Below, piece by piece: positions 1-7,517 of a DNA stretch of 8,106 nt. Origin of the DNA: Actinomycetota bacterium (GTDB taxonomy: Bacteria > Actinomycetota > Actinomycetes > Nanopelagicales > Nanopelagicaceae); assembly GCA_016870855.1 (NCBI GenBank), contig VGAF01000048.1, positions 1 through 8,106 of the forward strand, in the 5' to 3' direction. How positions within the stretch are numbered: position 1 is the first letter of the stretch; the number at the start of each line of letters is the position of its first letter. The notes under the pieces are model-generated. The model did not search any database and was not told where the DNA came from. It saw only the letters and a list, made by a program, of their open reading frames with translations. A program made the position numbers and the translations under genes.

Positions 1-351
1 CGCGCTAACTGGCTCGGTGGGGATTCCGAATGAAGTTCCTAATGGACCGACCATATCTACTCGATCGTGGATTGCCCGCTCGCTTAACCAACGGCTACCC
101 GAACCATGGGCTGCCACAACCAATTCGATTGTTCCGCCAAAATTTCCACGATCACTTGCTCTATATATTGCAAAAGCTCTCCGTAGCACCATGGCCGAAG
201 AGTTCCCACCGACAGATATTGCGACGAAGTTTCCGGGTTTGGCATGGAGCGCCATCTCACCAACCGAAAAAACCATATGGTGATATGAACCCACTTTCTT
301 GTTTGACAGAACCTCAACGCTCTTTTGGATAGCTCTCGGATTTATATTCAT
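1..351 (-). CDS. pyrK: Dihydroorotate dehydrogenase class 1B, electron-transfer subunit (PyrK), 5' part only
   Basis: Partial gene: the first 117 codons are present and the frame stays open to the window edge. The start ATG shares four bases (ATGA) with the carB stop. The ribosome site is weak, so coupling to carB is likely. PyrK is a ferredoxin-reductase-like protein that carries FAD and, in its missing C-terminal half, normally a 2Fe-2S cluster. It passes electrons from the FMN subunit PyrD to NAD+ in the cytoplasm. Visible family features are a beta-barrel N-terminus with KPGNFVAI (38-45), the flavin-binding stretch RRAFAIYR (57-64), GTIELVV (73-79), GSGSRWLSE (83-91) and VGPLG (101-105). 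This order is the PyrK pattern. The flavin motif has Ala61 where Ser or Thr is usual. Identification rests on motif recognition; the NAD and cluster regions cannot be checked. A class 1B pyrD is expected immediately downstream. Confidence 0.88.
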   Translation of the reverse strand, partial: MNINPRAIQKSVEVLSNKKVGSYHHMVFSVGEMALHAKPGNFVAISVGGNSSAMVLRRAFAIYRASDRGNFGGTIELVVAAHGSGSRWLSERAIHDRVDMVGPLGTSFGIPTEPVSA

Positions 352-3300
352 TTCCGAGTCCAATCCTGAAGTGACTTAGTAGATATGGGGGCACTTTTTA
401 ACGCCTTGATTCCCGAGACAGCAGCCTTGAGGCCTGGGATGGTGGTGATACATGGAATACCTCTTGCGACCGCAGAGCTCCTAATAAACCATCCATCCTT
501 CTTTGAATCTCGCCCAAATGGAGTATTTATCACCAGATTGATCTCACCTGTTTCGATTAGGTCAACAGCTGATCTGCCATCGATTCCTGATTTCTCGGAG
601 TGCTTCATGACCAATTCAGTTTCAATGCCTTCATTAGCCAAGATGGATTTTGTGCCGGCTGTTGCATATAGCTTGAACCCTAGTTCGTAAAGTGCTCTGG
701 CGGACTCAACGGCTTGGGTTTTGTCCTTGTCGGCTAGCGAAATGAAGACGCTCCCGCTCTTAGGAAGCGCTCCAAAGGCAGCTATCTGTGATTTCGCAAA
801 AGCGCTTCCAAAGTCTGGTGCGATTCCCATTACCTCGCCCGTTGACTTCATTTCTGGTCCGAGAGTTGAATCGACGTTCTTCCCATCAGAACGTCGGAAT
901 CGATTCCAAGGAAGAACTGCTTCCTTCACCGCTATTCCAAAACTGGTTCCGATCGCGGCTTTCGGCAAGATCGCAAGTTCACGCAACTCAGCAATGCTCT
1001 TTCCGGAAGCAATTAGCGCGGCAGCCTTTGCGAGCGAGACGCCCGTCGCCTTACTTACATAAGGAACCGTTCGCGAAGCTCGCGGGTTAGCTTCGATTAC
1101 GAAAAGCTTCCCCTCGCTTATTGCATATTGAACATTGAGCAATCCTCTAACATCAATCGCCCGAGCCAGTTTCTCAGTAGTAGCCAGAATTTCCATAGTC
1201 ATTGGCTCTGAAATGGATTGTGGCGGAATTACACAGGCGGAGTCTCCTGAGTGAACTCCGGCTTCCTCAATGTGCTCCATTATTCCTGCCAAATAGACAG
1301 CTTCCCCCTCAAAAAGCGCATCTACATCAATCTCTATCGCGTTATCTAAAAATCTATCTATCAGAACCGGGTGCGCAGGATTTATCTCGGTAGCTTTCTC
1401 TATAAAGCCTTGAAGTGATCCTTCGTCATAGACAATTTCCATACCTCGCCCGCCTAGTACAAATGAAGGACGAACAAGTACGGGGTAGCCAATCTCATTT
1501 GCGACCTGCTTTGCCTCTATGTAGGAGAAGGCCGTACCAAAAGCGGGAGCGCTCAAACCTGTTTCCTTGAGAACCTGACCAAATTCGCCGCGATCTTCAG
1601 CTCTATGAATTGCAGCAACCGAAGTTCCAATTATCGGTACGCCTTCCTTGGCTAGGCCGGCTGCTAAACCAAGAGGAGTCTGTCCACCGAGTTGAGTGAT
1701 AACTCCAAGAACTGGCCCCGCCGAAACCTCGGCTTGGAATACCTCAAGAACATCTTCCAAGGTAAGAGGTTCAAAATAGAGACGATCAGAAGTGTCATAG
1801 TCGGTAGATACAGTTTCGGGGTTACAGTTAATCATGATGGTTTCATAACCTGCCTCACTAAGCGCAAAGCAGGCATGCACGCATGAATAATCAAACTCAA
1901 TACCTTGCCCTATCCGATTAGGCCCACTTCCCAAAATTATGATTGCCGGCTTTGTTCTGGGTTTAATCTCACTGGTTAAGTCATATGAGGAGTAGTGATA
2001 AGGCGTAAACGCTTCGAACTCTCCGGCACAGGTATCTACAGTTTTATAAACAGGTCGAATCGAATTGCGCCAACGTAGCGCTCTCACTTCGCTTTCATCA
2101 ATACTGCGGAGTTTTCCAATTTGGCGATCGGAAAATCCCATCCGTTTTGCTCGACGGAGAATTTCAATGTTTAGATCAGCGCTACTTTTGAGTTCTTCCG
2201 CGAGTTGGTTAATAAGCTGAATTTGCGCAAGAAACCATAGATCTATTCCGGTGGCTGCATGAACATCCGCCACGGATGCTCCGAGGGCCAAGCCTTGCTG
2301 AACTTCTTGTAACCTGAATTCTGTTGGGATTTTTATAGATTCCAATAGATCTTCTTTAGATCTAGTGAAATCCCAATTGAATTCTGAGCTCTTTTTTTCT
2401 AATGAACGAAGCGCCTTTTGAAGAGCTTCCGGAAAGGATCTTCCCATAGCCATTGCTTCGCCCACGCTTTTCATTGTCGTAGTTAGCCGTTGATCGGCCT
2501 CTGGGAATTTTTCAAAGGCGAATCGTGGGATTTTCACGACTATGTAATCCAATGTAGGTTCAAAAGATGCTGGCGTTTTCTCCGTTATATCGTTAGGAAT
2601 CTCATCCAAGGAATAGCCAATGGCGAGCTTTGTGGCAATTTTGGCGATTGGAAACCCGGTTGCTTTTGAGGCAAGAGCGCTACTTCGTGAGACTCGGGGA
2701 TTCATCTCGATCACAACTATCCGCCCATCTCGTGGGTTTACTGCAAATTGAATATTGCAGCCACCAGTGGCAACACCAACTTCGCGGATGATCGCGATAG
2801 CTAAATCCCGTAGCTTCTGGAACTCCACATCGGTAAGCGTCAGCGCTGGTGCAACGGTAATCGAATCACCTGTGTGCACTCCCATCGGATCCACGTTCTC
2901 GATGCTGCAGACAATTACGACGTTATCCTTGTGATCCCGCATTACTTCCAATTCATATTCTTTCCAGCCGATAATTGATTCTTCTAGAAGAACTTCAGTT
3001 ACTGGGCTGTACTGGAGACCGGCTCCGGCGATAAGTCGTAACTCGGCTTCGTCAAAGGCAATACCGCTTCCAAGCCCACCCATAGTAAAGGAGGGCCGAA
3101 CAACGACTGGATAATTCAACTCCTTGGCAGCCTCAAGACACTCTTCGATCTTGTGACAGATCACCGACCGTGCTGATTCGCCTCCGACCTTCTCGACAAT
3201 AGATCGAAACTCCTCACGATTCTCGCCCCGCTTAATCGCGGAAATATCTGCACCGATTAATCGGACTTGATATTTCGCAAGAATCCCAAGCTCATCTAAC

Positions 3301-3602
3301 TTCATCGCTGCATTTAGAGCGGTTTGACCTCCGAGTGTTGCCAAGATGGCATCGGGTCGCTCCTTAGCGATTATTGATTCTAAATACTCAGGCGTTATTG
3401 GTTCGACATAGGTTGCATCTGCGAATTCTGGGTCGGTCATTATTGTCGCTGGATTGCTATTTACGAGAACTACACGAACTCCTTCAGCTCGCAAGACGCG
3501 ACAGGCCTGGGTACCGGAATAATCAAACTCGCATGCTTGTCCGATAACGATTGGTCCGCTTCCAATCACCAAAACGGTCTTGATTGAATTATCTCTTGGC
3601 AT
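348..3602 (-). CDS. carB: Carbamoyl-phosphate synthase large subunit
   Basis: Synthetase subunit of carbamoyl-phosphate synthase. It uses two ATP, bicarbonate and ammonia channelled from CarA to make carbamoyl phosphate for pyrimidines and arginine. At 1084 residues it is full length for the family. The start is the usual one: a short tail, then VLVIGSGPIVIGQ (10-22). The two homologous ATP-grasp halves are both intact. The first runs to about residue 400 and ends after the KSVGEAMAMGRSF segment. An oligomerisation linker follows, and the second half opens with IILGSGPNRIGQGIEFDYS and ends near KSTGEVMGIAPDF. The C-terminal MGS-like allosteric domain spans about 949-1068. It keeps residues matching the nucleotide phosphate pocket of the E. 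coli enzyme (Thr981, Thr984, Lys1000, Asn1026), so control by UMP and/or IMP is plausible. The gene overlaps carA by 14 nt, has only a weak AGG ribosome site, and overlaps pyrK by 4 nt. Confidence 0.98.
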   Translation of the reverse strand: MPRDNSIKTVLVIGSGPIVIGQACEFDYSGTQACRVLRAEGVRVVLVNSNPATIMTDPEFADATYVEPITPEYLESIIAKERPDAILATLGGQTALNAAMKLDELGILAKYQVRLIGADISAIKRGENREEFRSIVEKVGGESARSVICHKIEECLEAAKELNYPVVVRPSFTMGGLGSGIAFDEAELRLIAGAGLQYSPVTEVLLEESIIGWKEYELEVMRDHKDNVVIVCSIENVDPMGVHTGDSITVAPALTLTDVEFQKLRDLAIAIIREVGVATGGCNIQFAVNPRDGRIVVIEMNPRVSRSSALASKATGFPIAKIATKLAIGYSLDEIPNDITEKTPASFEPTLDYIVVKIPRFAFEKFPEADQRLTTTMKSVGEAMAMGRSFPEALQKALRSLEKKSSEFNWDFTRSKEDLLESIKIPTEFRLQEVQQGLALGASVADVHAATGIDLWFLAQIQLINQLAEELKSSADLNIEILRRAKRMGFSDRQIGKLRSIDESEVRALRWRNSIRPVYKTVDTCAGEFEAFTPYHYSSYDLTSEIKPRTKPAIIILGSGPNRIGQGIEFDYSCVHACFALSEAGYETIMINCNPETVSTDYDTSDRLYFEPLTLEDVLEVFQAEVSAGPVLGVITQLGGQTPLGLAAGLAKEGVPIIGTSVAAIHRAEDRGEFGQVLKETGLSAPAFGTAFSYIEAKQVANEIGYPVLVRPSFVLGGRGMEIVYDEGSLQGFIEKATEINPAHPVLIDRFLDNAIEIDVDALFEGEAVYLAGIMEHIEEAGVHSGDSACVIPPQSISEPMTMEILATTEKLARAIDVRGLLNVQYAISEGKLFVIEANPRASRTVPYVSKATGVSLAKAAALIASGKSIAELRELAILPKAAIGTSFGIAVKEAVLPWNRFRRSDGKNVDSTLGPEMKSTGEVMGIAPDFGSAFAKSQIAAFGALPKSGSVFISLADKDKTQAVESARALYELGFKLYATAGTKSILANEGIETELVMKHSEKSGIDGRSAVDLIETGEINLVINTPFGRDSKKDGWFIRSSAVARGIPCITTIPGLKAAVSGIKALKSAPISTKSLQDWTRK

Positions 3603-4716
3603 ATTTACCTAACATCTGAACGAACTCATCAAAGAGATAATTTGCATCGTGAGGTCCACCCGCTGCTTCCGGGTGGTACTGCACAGAAAATGCGGGTCGA
3701 TCAAAGAGCTTCAAGCCCTCTACTACTCCATCATTTAAGGAGATGTGTGAAACAACTCCCGGACCATAAACAGTTGAGAACTCCCCTTCGGTGGGCGCCT
3801 CTACGGCGAACCCGTGATTGTGCGCGGTTATCTCTACCCGATCCTTTAAACGGTTTAAAACTGGTTGATTGATCCCACGATGTCCAAAACGCAACTTGTA
3901 GGTATCGAAACCAAGGGCTCTACCTAGAATTTGGTGGCCAAAGCAGATGCCAAAGATAGGGATTTCAGCATCTAACACGCATCTCACATTTGCAACAACA
4001 TCATTCATGCTCGATGGATCGCCAGGACCGTTAGATAAGAAAACGCCATCAAATCCGCCATGTTCAATCACGCTGAAGTCAGTGTTGACTGGCATCAGGA
4101 CGGTTTCAACGCCGCGCTTGGCAAAATTCCGAGGAGTTGCTGCCTTTATTCCGAGATCAAGTGCGGCAATCCGGAACTTTCTCAAATCTTCCGCCGGTAT
4201 AACCTCGCTCTTTTGAATCGAGACCGAATCTGCGAGATATGAACCTGCCATTTGTGGAGTATTTCGAACCCGAACCACCATCTCCTCTCGGGTTAAATTA
4301 CCTTTAGTGAAAATTCCAACCCGCATGGCACCGCGCTCTCGAATGTGCAAAGTAATTGCACGGGTATCAACGCCAGATAACCCGACCACGCCATACTTAA
4401 TTAACTCATCCTCCAAAGCTCTTTCAGAGCGCCAATTAGAAACGAGCGGTGAGGGATCTCTTACAACGAAAGCGCTCACCCAAATTCTTCGAGATTCTTC
4501 ATCACTCGAATTCATACCGGTATTTCCAATGTGTGGCGCGGTCATTACTACTACCTGGTTGAAGTAGGAAGGATCTGTGAGCGTCTCTTGATAGCCGGTC
4601 ATTCCTGTGGTGAAGACGATCTCGCCAAACGCTTCCCCGGTTGCGCCCCAAGCTTCACCCTCAAAGATGGTGCCGTCATCTAAGACGAGATATCCCGATG
4701 AAGCGCTGACCATCAT
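3589..4716 (-). CDS. carA: Carbamoyl-phosphate synthase small (glutaminase) subunit
   Basis: Class I glutamine amidotransferase subunit. It hydrolyses glutamine and feeds the ammonia through a tunnel to CarB. It has 375 residues, normal for the family. The N-terminal CarA-specific domain includes FTTGMTGYQETLTDP and GVDTRAIT. The C-terminal glutaminase domain has the nucleophile Cys258 in GICFGHQ and the His348/Glu350 pair in the YHPEA segment, so the catalytic triad is complete. RFGHRGINQPV and NHGFAV are also family segments. Two adjacent ATGs (4716 and 4713) could start it. A strong AAGGAGG lies 10 nt before the first and 13 nt before the second, so the first is preferred; it shares ATGA with the end of pyrC. 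The last 14 nt overlap carB, consistent with equal, coupled synthesis of the two subunits. Confidence 0.97.
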   Translation of the reverse strand: MMVSASSGYLVLDDGTIFEGEAWGATGEAFGEIVFTTGMTGYQETLTDPSYFNQVVVMTAPHIGNTGMNSSDEESRRIWVSAFVVRDPSPLVSNWRSERALEDELIKYGVVGLSGVDTRAITLHIRERGAMRVGIFTKGNLTREEMVVRVRNTPQMAGSYLADSVSIQKSEVIPAEDLRKFRIAALDLGIKAATPRNFAKRGVETVLMPVNTDFSVIEHGGFDGVFLSNGPGDPSSMNDVVANVRCVLDAEIPIFGICFGHQILGRALGFDTYKLRFGHRGINQPVLNRLKDRVEITAHNHGFAVEAPTEGEFSTVYGPGVVSHISLNDGVVEGLKLFDRPAFSVQYHPEAAGGPHDANYLFDEFVQMLGKYAKR

Positions 4717-5981
4717 TGCGAGAAAACCTCCTTGCCACGCAAATAGGTACGCCTTACTTTGACTGGAAGTTCCAATCCGAGGTAGGGCGAATTCTTACTC
4801 TTGGAGCGAATCTCCAGGGTCTCAACCCGCCAGTTAGCAGCGGTATCTACAAGTGTGAAATTCGCTTCATTACCTATCGCCAGGGAGCCATGCCCTTCAT
4901 ATCGCCCAATGCGAGCGGGCGCCCCAGACATTCGTTCAACTAAATCTTCCAATTTCATCAGCCCTGATTCGACGAGCGCCTTATATGAAACTGATAGTGC
5001 AGTCTCCAACCCAATTATTCCAAAAGCAGCTGCTGCCCACTCGCAATCCTTATCTTCTGCAGGATGGGGCGCGTGATCCGTCGCAATTACATCGATCGTT
5101 CCATCTGCTACTCCTTCACGCAGCGCCATTACATCACGCTCGGTGCGAAGTGGTGGATTCACTTTATAGACAGGGTCGTAGGAACGCGCTAAATCATCGG
5201 TTAACAAGAGATGATGCGGAGTGACTTCAGCGGTGACTTGTATTCCACGATTCTTTGCCCAGCGAATTAGTTCAACGCCACCAGCCGTTGTGAGATGGCA
5301 AATGTGCAAACGACTTCCGACATGCTCATTCAAAAGCAGATCTCGAGCGATGATCGACTCCTCGGCAGCAGCTGGCCACCCCTTCAAACCGAGTGCAGCT
5401 GAAACTTCTCCCTCATTCATTTGGGAACCATGAGTTAAGCGCGGATCTTCTGCATGCTGCGCAATCACTCCATCGAAAGCTTTCACATACTCAAGCGCCC
5501 GTCGCATTACAAGTGAATCCCAAACGCAATGACCATCATCGCTAAATATCCGCACTTTTGCTTCCGATGAATGCATCGCACCCATCTCGGAGAGGATCTT
5601 GCCTTGCTGTCCTAAAGTGACAGCACCGATTGGAAAGACATCACAAATACCATGCGAAATACCGAGACGGAAGACTTGTTCTACAACTCCAGCGGTATCA
5701 GCAATTGGATTGGTATTGGGCATCGCCGAAATCGCCGTGAAGCCACCGGCTACTGCAGCCCTGGATCCAGAGAGCACCGTCTCGGCATCTTCCTTTCCAG
5801 GTTCGCGGAGATGTGTGTGGAGGTCTACCAACCCTGGAATCGCAGTAAGACCGTTACCATCAATGATTTCTGAATCTGGTGCGGCATCTTTAACTGTCAT
5901 GAATCGGCTATTTGCTATCGCTAGCTCCAGCGGTCTGCCTGATGGGTCCTTTAGATTTTTTAGTAAGAAATTTCTAGACAT
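4713..5981 (-). CDS. pyrC: Dihydroorotase, type I (active, metal-dependent)
   Basis: Cyclises N-carbamoyl-aspartate to dihydroorotate, the third step of the pathway. It is a 422-residue amidohydrolase with all expected metal and catalytic residues: His55 and His57 with Arg59 in HTHLREPG, Asp149 in FSDDGH, His176 in HAED, His229 in ICHLTTAGG, and Asp302 in ATDHAPH. VTPHHLLL (253-260) and YKVNPPLR (272-279) are also family segments. Because these residues are kept, it is a working enzyme and not one of the inactive PyrC-like partners found in some bacteria. In type I enzymes it often assembles with aspartate carbamoyltransferase; adjacency to pyrB without a pyrI fits this, but the complex is inferred. 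It starts one base after the pyrB stop, behind a purine-rich GGGGGAG stretch, and overlaps carA by ATGA. Confidence 0.97.
   Translation of the reverse strand: MSRNFLLKNLKDPSGRPLELAIANSRFMTVKDAAPDSEIIDGNGLTAIPGLVDLHTHLREPGKEDAETVLSGSRAAVAGGFTAISAMPNTNPIADTAGVVEQVFRLGISHGICDVFPIGAVTLGQQGKILSEMGAMHSSEAKVRIFSDDGHCVWDSLVMRRALEYVKAFDGVIAQHAEDPRLTHGSQMNEGEVSAALGLKGWPAAAEESIIARDLLLNEHVGSRLHICHLTTAGGVELIRWAKNRGIQVTAEVTPHHLLLTDDLARSYDPVYKVNPPLRTERDVMALREGVADGTIDVIATDHAPHPAEDKDCEWAAAAFGIIGLETALSVSYKALVESGLMKLEDLVERMSGAPARIGRYEGHGSLAIGNEANFTLVDTAANWRVETLEIRSKSKNSPYLGLELPVKVRRTYLRGKEVFSQ
4727..4733 (-). promoter_or_regulatory. Shine-Dalgarno of carA inside the end of pyrC
   Basis: AAGGAGG on the minus strand, the strongest ribosome site in the operon, lying within the last codons of pyrC. 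Its spacing of 10 bases to the ATG at 4716, against 13 to the ATG at 4713, favours the upstream start. It suggests carA can also recruit ribosomes on its own rather than only by coupling. Confidence 0.7.
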
Positions 5982-5982
5982 C

Positions 5983-6912
5983 TCACTCTCCCCCTAGAAG
6001 TAGATACAAGGCGGCCATTCGTACTGCCACGCCATTCTTTACTTGATCAACGATTACAGATTTATCGCTATCGGCAGAGTCTGCCGAAATCTCCAGACCG
6101 CGGTTCATGGGCCCTGGATGCATAACTATGCAGCGGGAGTTTAATTGTGCCAAACGTGCAGCATTCAATCCATATCTACGCGCATATTCTCGCTCGCTGG
6201 GGAAGAACGCATCTTCCATCCGTTCCCGCTGTACACGTAACATCATAACGACGTCAAAACTATTGAGGTCAGAATCGAAATCATATTTAACGTTACATCC
6301 CCAAGAATTTACCGCCACCGGCAGCAAAGTTGGTGGCGCAATCAGAGTAACTTTCGCGCCAAGTTTTTGAAGAAGGAGAACATTGCTACGTGCAACTCGG
6401 CTATGTAAGACATCTCCTACTATGGCGACGTTTAATCCCATTAAGTCGCCCGATCGCTCCTTAAGGTTCTCCCGAATGGTAAATGCATCCAAGAGCGCTT
6501 GAGTCGGATGCTCATGCGTACCATCACCGGCGTTAATGACTGAACCACTCATCCATTTTTGCGAAGCGAGTCGGTGGGCAGCTCCAGAAGCTGGGTGGCG
6601 AATCACTACACCGTCAGCGCCCATAGCTTGCAGGGTTAGCGCGGTGTCTTTCAGACTCTCCCCTTTACTAAGTGATGAACCTTTAACGGAAAAGTTAATT
6701 ACATCGGCCGATAGTCGCTTCGCGGCCGCCTCAAACGAAATTCGAGTTCTCGTGGAATCCTCAAAGAAAAGGTTGACTATTGTGCGCCCTCTCAAGGTAG
6801 GTAACTTCTTGACCGGCGTCTCCGTAACTCGCGCAAGTTCAGCCGCGGTATCTAGGAGGCTGATCGCCTCTTCCTTACTCAAATCTGCGATAGAGAGAAG
6901 ATGCCTGTTCAT
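5983..6912 (-). CDS. pyrB: Aspartate carbamoyltransferase catalytic subunit
   Basis: Transfers the carbamoyl group from carbamoyl phosphate to aspartate, the committed step of UMP synthesis, in the cytoplasm. The 309-residue length is typical. The carbamoyl-phosphate loop is Ser53-Thr54-Arg55-Thr56 in EDSTRTRISFE. The mobile-loop lysine is Lys83 (SLSKGES). The HEHPTQALLD segment (133-142) and HPGPMNRG (265-272) are the other active-site signatures. No regulatory subunit gene (pyrI) follows; the next gene is pyrC. The start ATG shares ATGA with the pyrR stop, with GAAGG six bases upstream as ribosome site, so translation is probably coupled to pyrR and hence subject to PyrR control. Confidence 0.97.
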   Translation of the reverse strand: MNRHLLSIADLSKEEAISLLDTAAELARVTETPVKKLPTLRGRTIVNLFFEDSTRTRISFEAAAKRLSADVINFSVKGSSLSKGESLKDTALTLQAMGADGVVIRHPASGAAHRLASQKWMSGSVINAGDGTHEHPTQALLDAFTIRENLKERSGDLMGLNVAIVGDVLHSRVARSNVLLLQKLGAKVTLIAPPTLLPVAVNSWGCNVKYDFDSDLNSFDVVMMLRVQRERMEDAFFPSEREYARRYGLNAARLAQLNSRCIVMHPGPMNRGLEISADSADSDKSVIVDQVKNGVAVRMAALYLLLGGE

Positions 6913-7439
6913 GCGCGACCTTCGATTTCTACCTGATCGAGATTATCTATCTCCGAGAGGCAGACCTGTACTCGCTCATTTCGATTGGTAGGCAGATTCT
7001 TACCTACATAATCAGCCCTTATCGGTAACTCACGGTGGCCTCGATCAATTAGTACTGCAAGTTGTACCGTCTTTGGCCGTCCATGTTCAGATAGCGCATC
7101 AAGAGCAGCTCTAATCGTGCGGCCAGAGAAAAGTACGTCATCAACTAAGACCACATCACGATCATGAACACCGCTAAGTGGAATCTCCGTTTTTCCTAAA
7201 GAGCGAGGCGCGGCGTTCCTTAAGTCATCTCGATACATGGTCGTATCTAGAGATCCTGAGTGGATCTCAACTCCTTCAAGCGAGCTGAGGATTTTTGTTA
7301 AACGAGCGGCAAGAAATGAGCCTCGGGTAGGAATCCCGATAATTACTAAATTTGAGACGCCCTTATTTCGCTCGATAATCTCGTGGGCAATTCGCTTAAG
7401 CGCCCGGGCTATCTCAGCCTGATCCAAAACAATAGACAT
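6909..7439 (-). CDS. pyrR: Bifunctional pyr operon RNA-binding regulator / uracil phosphoribosyltransferase
   Basis: First gene of the operon. PyrR binds a conserved hairpin in pyr mRNA when UMP or UTP is high and so lowers operon expression; many members also have uracil phosphoribosyltransferase activity. The 176-residue protein has the type I phosphoribosyltransferase fold with GIPTRG (35-40), LDTTMYRDDL (64-73), the PRPP loop VLVDDVLFSGRTI (97-109), LIDRGHRELPIRADYVGK (130-147) and NLPT (148-151). These are PyrR-specific rather than generic phosphoribosyltransferase segments. AAGGAA lies five bases before the ATG. The transcript just upstream carries a match to the PyrR-binding loop, so the gene is probably autoregulated. 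It ends in an ATGA overlap with pyrB. Confidence 0.97.
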   Translation of the reverse strand: MSIVLDQAEIARALKRIAHEIIERNKGVSNLVIIGIPTRGSFLAARLTKILSSLEGVEIHSGSLDTTMYRDDLRNAAPRSLGKTEIPLSGVHDRDVVLVDDVLFSGRTIRAALDALSEHGRPKTVQLAVLIDRGHRELPIRADYVGKNLPTNRNERVQVCLSEIDNLDQVEIEGRA

Positions 7440-7444
7440 AACAC

Positions 7445-7450
7445 TTCCTT
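7445..7450 (-). promoter_or_regulatory. Shine-Dalgarno of pyrR, adjacent to the PyrR hairpin
   Basis: AAGGAA on the minus strand, five bases before the pyrR ATG and separated by two bases from the 3' arm of the PyrR hairpin. It fixes the pyrR start and is the site that bound PyrR would be expected to block. Confidence 0.8.
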
Positions 7451-7452
7451 TT

Positions 7453-7468
7453 CCGCCTCTCTGGACGG
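7453..7468 (-). promoter_or_regulatory. PyrR-binding RNA hairpin in the pyrR 5' leader
   Basis: Read on the minus strand the element is CCGTC-CAGAGA-GGCGG: a five-base-pair stem (one U-G pair) closing a six-base loop. The core TCCAGAGAGG at 7465-7456 agrees with the known PyrR-binding consensus ARUCCNGNGAGGYU in its conserved centre; only the outermost bases differ. It ends two bases before the pyrR Shine-Dalgarno. Bound PyrR would therefore be expected to hinder ribosome entry, the translational mode reported for Mycobacterium smegmatis PyrR, rather than switch a terminator as in Bacillus. No terminator hairpin with a T-run lies between it and the start codon. The match is seen directly; binding is inferred. 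Confidence 0.85.
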
Positions 7469-7483
7469 CCTCTTAAAGGTTGG

Positions 7484-7500
7484 CGAATGCTAGCGCATCG
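7484..7500. repeat. Inverted repeat overlapping the putative pyr -10
   Basis: CGAATGC-TAGC-GCATCG: ATGC and GCAT arms around a 4-base centre, extended by two more pairs if one A is bulged. It lies over the candidate -10 element of the pyr promoter, a position where an operator would act. Short repeats of this kind also arise by chance, and no regulator can be named from it. Confidence 0.35.
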
Positions 7501-7514
7501 ACTCCGCCTGTGCA
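7487..7514 (-). promoter_or_regulatory. Possible promoter of the pyr operon
   Basis: On the minus strand TGCACA (7514-7509) and TAGCAT (7492-7487), separated by 16 bases, each match four of six positions of the -35 and -10 consensus. TAGCAT also fits the looser TANNNT form common in actinobacteria. Transcription would start near 7480, giving a leader of about 40 bases that begins shortly before the PyrR hairpin. The match is modest and other starts are possible. Confidence 0.4.
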
Positions 7515-7517
7515 TAA

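Noticed and set aside
2392..2400. A-run in carB (minus strand A-AAA-AAG in the reading frame), identical to a -1 frameshift heptamer, near the boundary after the first synthetase half (about residue 401)
   Set aside because: No Shine-Dalgarno-like stimulator upstream and no strong hairpin downstream are visible, and the -1 frame stops after about ten codons. Most likely an ordinary Lys-Lys codon pair.
5765..5774. TCCAGAGAGC on the plus strand inside pyrC, resembling the PyrR loop core
   Set aside because: It is antisense to the pyr transcript, departs from the consensus at its last base, and has no matching stem.
6536..6991. 151-codon open frame on the plus strand opposite pyrB/pyrR
   Set aside because: It lies wholly antisense to two well-supported genes, has no recognisable protein features, and is best explained as a shadow frame. 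The same applies to the other shorter plus-strand frames across 17-5997.
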